The position numbers and the translations under genes were made by a program. A DNA stretch of 64,000 nucleotides from Pyrus communis. Lineage: Eukaryota > Streptophyta > Magnoliopsida > Rosales > Rosaceae. The DNA is taken from NCBI RefSeq assembly GCF_963583255.1, contig NC_084807.1, forward strand, positions 6,862,872 through 6,926,871, in the 5' to 3' direction. Shown here one piece after another: positions 58,759 to 64,000 of this stretch; within the stretch, counting starts at the first letter, position 1, and every line of letters begins with the position of its first letter. The notes under the pieces were generated by a model that worked only from the letters and a program-made list of their open reading frames with translations, did not search any database and was not told where the DNA came from.

Positions 58759-60560
58759 CTTTCCTACGCCATTCCATAATCACATTAATTAATAACTCAT
58801 ACAATACACCAAAATGCAGGGCTAGAGCAACACAGTTCAGCCGAAGCCTACATCTCTGAAGCTTTCTCAATTTAGACTGAATCCAACGAATCAATGAAGT
58901 CAAGGAATGTGATTTCAGACCACTCAACGAAATCCAACAACATTGGGTTCCGGGACACTCAATGAAACCAAAATTATTCTATCCAATAAAGCATGGGTGT
59001 GCAAAGTTGTGGAAAGACAGCAGAGCATGGGTGTGTGCAAAGCTGTCTTTCATGTGTTTGAAAGGCAGAGCTGGGGGATCCCATCCGAACCCCATATATT
59101 ATTCTATCCACAACAAAAAACAGGAGCTCCTTCTTGGGGGATGCCCATGAGCCTCTTGGACCAGATACAAAGACTTGCCTTGTATACATTTTGAGGAGGA
59201 CGGAAGACTCACGGGAGAAGGCTGTTCTTGGAGAAGTTCTACATTAGGATTGCTTTAAGGGTTTTCCTCTCTTGAATCTTCACTCATGTTGTGTATTTTT
59301 GTTTTAATTTTTGTGAACACAATGTGTAACTAAGTTCATTTATGGAGATTTCGATGTAGCTTTGCAAAACTACTCTATGTTATTAAGTTAAAATATTCAA
59401 TTACCAATATGTGTTCGTATTTCATTCACCGGTTTTATAGTCTAATTTGTTTGATAATCTTAATGTTTGATCACCATTAGGGCTACTTATGAACTATTTG
59501 ATCGAGGTTGTAGTAAACATTATGCTCAATCTTGGTAGACATGTGAATGAATGAAGAGACTGCTATGCATACATCTTGCCATGTGATTTCTTTGGTTCTT
59601 TGAAGTTTTCTTGTTCTTAATGGATTCTTATTTAGTAATCTAAGTTGAATATCACAACTAGGTTGCAGATTAAGAGTGCTTGATCACAACCACACATCAA
59701 ATGGATGATCATAAATGTGTAAAACGAACCCTAGTTGCAGATTGGAGAGTTGAATGCGTTTTGACTTAATTTTCATGGAATTGGCTTGTAATGGTGAAAT
59801 CGATATCCCTAGTTCTATTCCCATCGTTTCCGAATCATTCTATTGTTCATATTTACATTCTCTTGCATTTTAAGTTACTTTACTTTTCAAATCAAAATCC
59901 AAACTCAGCTTGTTAGTTTCATTGTTTAGTTAGGATTCACATAAAGCTCGTAATTCATAGAGGTCTAATCAGTCCCTGTGGTTTCAAAGAGGATTTCATG
60001 GAAGATTTCATAGAAGATTAATATTAAAGTGGATAATGATAGAGATTATGCACCAGAGCGGTTTTGAGGCGTGGTGGTATTGCGATGGTTGGTGACCGAA
60101 GCGGGGAACTAGGTGTCGGTATGGCGTGGTTTTTGAGGGTTTTGGTATGTTTGAGATGGGGTTTTGGGGGCTGGTGATATTGGGCTGAGGGTTTGGGGGT
60201 GTATTTGGCAGTTTGGCTGGGGTGTAAAGAGATGATGAGAACAAATTCACGTCAGCGAGAATAACACCCATCCTCCATTGTTGTAACTAACTATGGTCTT
60301 AATAATAATTGCTTTTCAAAATTATATATCTTTTTTAAATCTAACAAAAAAATATGTAGGGTTGTTTAGGGAATATTGGTGGGTGAGGAAGAGTTTATGT
60401 GTTTTTTAACTTTTTATGGAGGGTGGGAATATAAGGTGGGGGTATAACACCACTCTATAAGAAACTATCAGATGCATGTTTCCCGGTATTTCTTTTTGGT
60501 CAATGAACACTAAAAAAATAAAACAGAGAAATTATTCAAGGATGTGGAGTACAAACATTC
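58757..60560. other. Spacer before the acyltransferase
   Basis: No recognisable gene. The minus frame at 60008-60271 is proline-rich by composition only. Confidence 0.5.
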
Positions 60561-60570
60561 CCTATGCTTT

Positions 60571-60580
60571 TCTATAAAGA
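60571..60580 (+). promoter_or_regulatory. TATA-box candidate of the BAHD gene
   Basis: TCTATAAAGA, about 80 bases before the ATG at 60659 and followed by a CT-rich stretch (60590-60610), the usual arrangement around plant start sites. The first ATG downstream is the one at 60659. Confidence 0.55.
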
Positions 60581-60658
60581 CATCTTCAAGCTCTCTCTTT
60601 CTGGCAAACTTCTTCCTCCTAATTAATTTTCTACCTTAGCACTCTAGAGCACCAAACT

Positions 60659-62092
60659 ATGGTGATTTTTCTTTCAAAGTTTCGGAGAATAGTAACCACC
60701 TACAGAAGAAGTCTCCATCCCATTAGATATGGAATATTATTCAGTTGTAATATCCATTCACTGGTAGAAATCACCTCAAGAAAAATCATCAAACCATCAT
60801 CTCCAACTCCTCATCACAATAGATTTCTTAAGCTCTCTCTTCTGGACCAACTTATTCCTTCTACTTTAACTGCAACTATCATATGGTTATACAAAAACCC
60901 CAACGGTTCTAATTTTGCTGCCGAAACTTCAGAGACAAAATCTGAACGGTTGCAAGAGTCTTTATCAAAAGCTTTAGTTCACTTCTATCCACTGGCTGGC
61001 CGGCTCAAAAGCCCTGCATTGGTGGAGTGCAACGATGAAGGGGCTCATTTTCTTGAAGCCCGGGTTAACTGCCAGCTTTCAGACTTTCTGAAACAACCTG
61101 ATATCAAATTACTCACCAACTTTATCCCCGACAATGATCCTAAAACCGCCCAAGAAGCCTTGGGATCTGTACTTTTGTTTATTCAAATCAGCGTTTTCAA
61201 CTGTGGAGGAATTGTTGTTGCTGCATCACCTTCACACAAGCTTGCAGATGGAACATCACTCCACACATTCATGCGAACATGGGCAGCGATAAATTGCGAA
61301 GATAGAGTGCTTGGAGCTCAATTGGGGCCACCGGAGTTTACTGGAGGGTCTTTGTTGCCTCCTAGAGAGTTGTCCTTGCCATCCATCAACGCCAGCATGG
61401 AAATCCAAAGTTTAACTACAAGAAGGCTTGTATTCGATATTTCAAAGATAGCCAGCCTCAAGTCTAATAATGGGGGTGTGGTCCAGACCTTCATCCCATC
61501 AAACATAAATCTAGTTTTGGCTATCATATTGAAATGTTCTATTGCTGCTTCCCGTCATTTCAAGCCTGAGAGTTGGATGAGACCAATGGTGCTGACCCAG
61601 ATGATAAGCTTGCGAAGAAGTATTGTCCCGGAGATACTGGAAAATGTCATGGGGAATTGGTTTTGGTCACATCCATTGTTATTCAAAGAAAATGAGACCG
61701 AACTACACGAGTTAGTGAGCAAAATGATGCAAGGATTGACAGACTTTCGGGCCAAGAAGGCCAACAGATTTAAAGGCGAGGAGGGATTCTTGGTGGTATC
61801 TGAGTCTCAGAGAGAAAGGGCGGATCTTTATAAGAGAAATAAGGGCTTATATGGATTTTGGGCGACGAGTCTGTGCAAACTTCCTCTGTATGAAATCGAT
61901 TTTGGTTGGGGGAAACCTGCGTGGGTCACCAGCCCAGGTGTCAGAAAGAACCTAATTCTGTTGGCTGACACAAAACAGCACGATGGTATCGAAGCGTGGG
62001 TGACCTTGGATGAACAAGAAATGGCCATATTTGAATGTGATCCGGATCTTCTTGCATTTGGTTCCGTGAACCCCAGCATTTCCCTTGGTTAA
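60659..62092 (+). CDS. BAHD acyltransferase (vinorine synthase-like), intronless
   Basis: 477 residues. It would transfer an acyl group from acyl-CoA to an alcohol or amine of a specialised metabolite. Catalytic HKLAD (His193, Asp197), structural DFGWG (414-418), and early BAHD sequence IKPSSPTPHHNRFLKLSLLD (44-63). The vinorine-synthase-like clade includes alcohol and alkaloid acetyltransferases; the substrate is not deducible. Most family members start a few residues before VEITSRKIIKPSSP; here that position is a Leu (CTG) and the frame extends about 35 residues upstream to ATG 60659. The extension is basic with no Asp or Glu (SKFRRIVTTYRRSLHPIRYG), resembling an organelle-targeting peptide. 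AATAAA lies at 62152 and an A27 run at 62176. No neighbouring gene overlaps. The start is less certain than the rest. Confidence 0.93.
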   Translation: MVIFLSKFRRIVTTYRRSLHPIRYGILFSCNIHSLVEITSRKIIKPSSPTPHHNRFLKLSLLDQLIPSTLTATIIWLYKNPNGSNFAAETSETKSERLQESLSKALVHFYPLAGRLKSPALVECNDEGAHFLEARVNCQLSDFLKQPDIKLLTNFIPDNDPKTAQEALGSVLLFIQISVFNCGGIVVAASPSHKLADGTSLHTFMRTWAAINCEDRVLGAQLGPPEFTGGSLLPPRELSLPSINASMEIQSLTTRRLVFDISKIASLKSNNGGVVQTFIPSNINLVLAIILKCSIAASRHFKPESWMRPMVLTQMISLRRSIVPEILENVMGNWFWSHPLLFKENETELHELVSKMMQGLTDFRAKKANRFKGEEGFLVVSESQRERADLYKRNKGLYGFWATSLCKLPLYEIDFGWGKPAWVTSPGVRKNLILLADTKQHDGIEAWVTLDEQEMAIFECDPDLLAFGSVNPSISLG

Positions 62093-62171
62093 ACACTGAT
62101 AGATACATGGATTCTCACTCCAGTATGTTGATTGATATCTTCCAAGTTTTCAATAAAGCTATCCCCTTTGT

Positions 62172-62202
<31 letters not shown>
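62093..62202 (+). terminator. 3' flank of the BAHD gene: AATAAA then poly(A) tract
   Basis: AATAAA at 62152-62157, 60 bases after the stop, then 27 consecutive A at 62176-62202, 18 bases further on. The spacing equals that of a polyadenylated mRNA end, so this may be a retrocopy tail rather than only a processing signal. Confidence 0.6.
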
Positions 62203-62204
<2 letters not shown>

Positions 62205-63138
62205 GATTCAAATGCAAATCCAAATGCAAATCAATTTGAAAACAGTGATGTGGAGTATTGTGGTTTCCTGTTGGTTCATTTTTAATATTAAATAAATGAA
62301 ATTGGTTATAATTGTCATTATTTTGTTGTTAGTGGGAAAGTATGTTTTTTTAATCATTATTTGTGGTTGGTGGAAAATAGAAATGGAGTCTTCAGCCTTT
62401 CATTTTTTGTAACTCTGGGAATCTTTTTTCTTTGTTAAGTTGTGTATATTACCCTATTCATCAAGGGTAATAATAAACATATAAGTATTAGCATTTTTCC
62501 CATTATCTTTTTATTTATTATCCCACTATCAAATTCTAACAACTACAATCTTTATACCTCCATACTTTCTATCTTTTACTTATATTGCCAAAGAAGGGTG
62601 TTCTTTGGTGCAGCTTTGGACTCTTCTATTTTTTGTGCAAAAAGGTTTGAGTCAAACACAATTTAGTTGGGCTGCTATATTCTAGAGGGAACAAGTCAAA
62701 AGGTATACTGCTGCACCGGTTTGTGAACTTTTGTAAAACCGCAGTGGGCTTGAATATCTTTAAAGAGAGTGAGATACTCCACACCTTAACCTATTTGTTT
62801 ACGTGCTTCTTAGAATTTTCTTGTAATTTCCCAACATTTCCTCTTGATAATCAGGTAAAAGTGTTGTTCATATAGTTGATCCATTTAGAATAGTCGTTGG
62901 AAAACAATTTGAAATATTGTAAGAACTAAGTAAAGAGTGTACAACTTGCTATATTTTCATTAAGATTGTGAAAATCACTTTCAACATTTGATGGAAAAGC
63001 TCCACTTTCAACATTGCTATACGACTTTTTTGGAATATTTATACGACCTTTCTGAAATATGAAAACATATATTGTCCACAATATAAATGAAAGTATGATC
63101 AATTTCAACATGCTTATTTATTATGATCCATTGTTATA
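62203..63138. other. AT-rich spacer
   Basis: A short direct repeat (caaatgcaaatc, about 62209-62232) follows the A tract. No gene or clear terminal repeats. Confidence 0.5.
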
Positions 63139-63288
63139 AAACCATCATCTCCAACTCCTCATCACAATAGAATTCTTAAGCTCTCTTCTGGACAAACTTG
63201 TTCCCTCTACTTTAAGTGCAACTATCTTATGGTTATACAAAAACCCCCACGGTTTTAATTTTGCTTCCGAAACTTCAGAGACTACAAA
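63139..63288 (+). pseudogene. BAHD acyltransferase 5' fragment
   Basis: About 150 bp closely matching 60788-60942 of the intact gene (codons for KPSSPTPHHN through AAETSET). Visible differences include gatttct to gaattct and the loss of three bases after gctctct, plus scattered substitutions. It has no start codon and breaks off at a copia LTR region. Evidence of a second, lost BAHD copy. Confidence 0.88.
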
Positions 63289-63692
63289 GTTTGTGTTAGT
63301 GTTTGTAGGTTTTAAATCATAAAACGGGAAATTTATTTTTTAAGAAATGAAGTATGAGGGAACTGAGAATTGGAGGAGTTCGTTGCTCATTGGATCCTAT
63401 TGCATAATCATTCACACGAGTGTGTTATTTTTACAAAGGACAAAAGTGACCGTTGTGACTCCACACGAGCCAACGGGAAAAAAAAAAAAAATACCGCAAG
63501 TGAGCTAAACATGACTCACTTAAACAATTTAACTAAAATGACAGGTGGCAAAATACAAGGCAATGTGATGTTCTAATCTTAGCCATACATTGAACTAAGA
63601 ACAATACATTCATTGAGAACAAATTCAAATAAAACCAGAAGAAACCTTCAACTCCAAGCAATGTGATATGCGGACAAGTTTATTCTTCAACA
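63289..63692 (-). repeat. Copia 3' LTR (inner end at 63692)
   Basis: On the minus strand the LTR starts TGTTGAAGAATAAACTTG at 63692, right after a purine tract gaagggag (63693-63700). The outer end is not fixed; it may lie near 63290-63300, next to the BAHD fragment. Confidence 0.6.
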
Positions 63693-64000
63693 CTCCCTTC
63701 TAAGGTTGTTGCAGATTTGACTCCAAGCATGCTCTTGAGCATATAAGAACTGTTATTTGGAAAAACTTTTGTAAAGATATCAGCCAGTTATTCCTCGGAC
63801 TTGTAGAAAACAAGATTGAATATGCTGTTTTGCAAGGTATCCCGGATGTAATGGTATTATGTGATATTGATCTTTGATGGAAGACATGATTCTTTGTCAT
63901 TGCAATGGTAGATGTGTTGTCATAGTACAAGGGAGTTGCATCAGTTTTCGCTTCTCTAACATCCTCAAGAACAAACCTTAGCCAAACTGCCTAAGTTGTA
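63693..64000 (-). pseudogene. Ty1/copia RNase H fragment, continues past the window
   Basis: The minus frame includes YYDNTSTIAMTKNHVFHQRS and an LISLQKFF stretch corresponding to the ADIFTK area, typical of the copia RNase H C-terminus. Shifts are present near 63790 and 63840. The rest of the element lies beyond the right edge. Confidence 0.8.

Noticed and set aside
61318..62079. Minus-strand frames inside the BAHD gene
   Set aside because: Antisense shadows of a clear plus-strand coding region.
1..64000. Endogenous pararetrovirus or other viral insertions
   Set aside because: All reverse transcriptase and integrase remnants have Ty1/copia, Ty3/gypsy or LINE context (LTRs, primer site, zf-RVT); no movement-protein or coat-protein-like frame was seen.

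Overview
This is a plant nuclear window. The evidence is introns with GT/AG borders, AT-rich spacers, plant-specific protein families and dense Ty3/gypsy, Ty1/copia, LINE, MULE and hAT debris. The repeat style and gene types suggest a woody rosid, most likely Rosaceae (apple/pear type), but that assignment is inference. No bacterial or organellar genes, tRNA, rRNA or CRISPR array were seen.

The core (about 16.1-51.2 kb) is a plus-strand tandem array of cytochrome P450 genes that read as CYP714 (CYP72 clan). Two five-exon genes look intact: A at 16133-18688 (519 aa) and C at 24418-27707 (528 aa). The other copies are broken: B (20091-21254), D/E (28582-30340 plus 38655-38901, one gene split by about 8 kb of insertions), F (41428-46794) and G (50392-51147). 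Two subtypes alternate (A, C, F versus B, D/E, G), so a two-gene unit seems to have been duplicated. Every second-type copy is dead. Because the copies are so similar, several insertions can be defined against empty sites in a paralogue: a foldback MULE in D intron 1, a hAT-like element upstream of F, an LTR-like insertion in F exon 4, and a copia element between F and G.

Left flank (1-16 kb): a SMAX1/SMXL gene fragment inside a TIR-like element (668-1441). Next comes a complete 8.64-kb Ty3/gypsy chromovirus-like element on the minus strand (1810-10449), with LTRs in which I saw no difference but decayed coding. After it lie tandem repeats, a LINE-like tail and a gypsy integrase remnant.

The middle insertion zone (30.3-41.1 kb) holds a gypsy 3' end with LTR, a minus-strand RPA70-like fragment, a Pack-MULE carrying a SAM-domain gene fragment, and a hAT-like element with a nested MITE.

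Right flank (51-64 kb): LINE fragments, a Ty3/gypsy gag remnant with tandem repeats, one intact intronless BAHD acyltransferase (60659-62092), a 150-bp duplicate of its 5' region, and a copia 3' end running off the window. The intact gene products are therefore two membrane-anchored P450 monooxygenases and one acyl-CoA-dependent acyltransferase. Whether they share a pathway is open.
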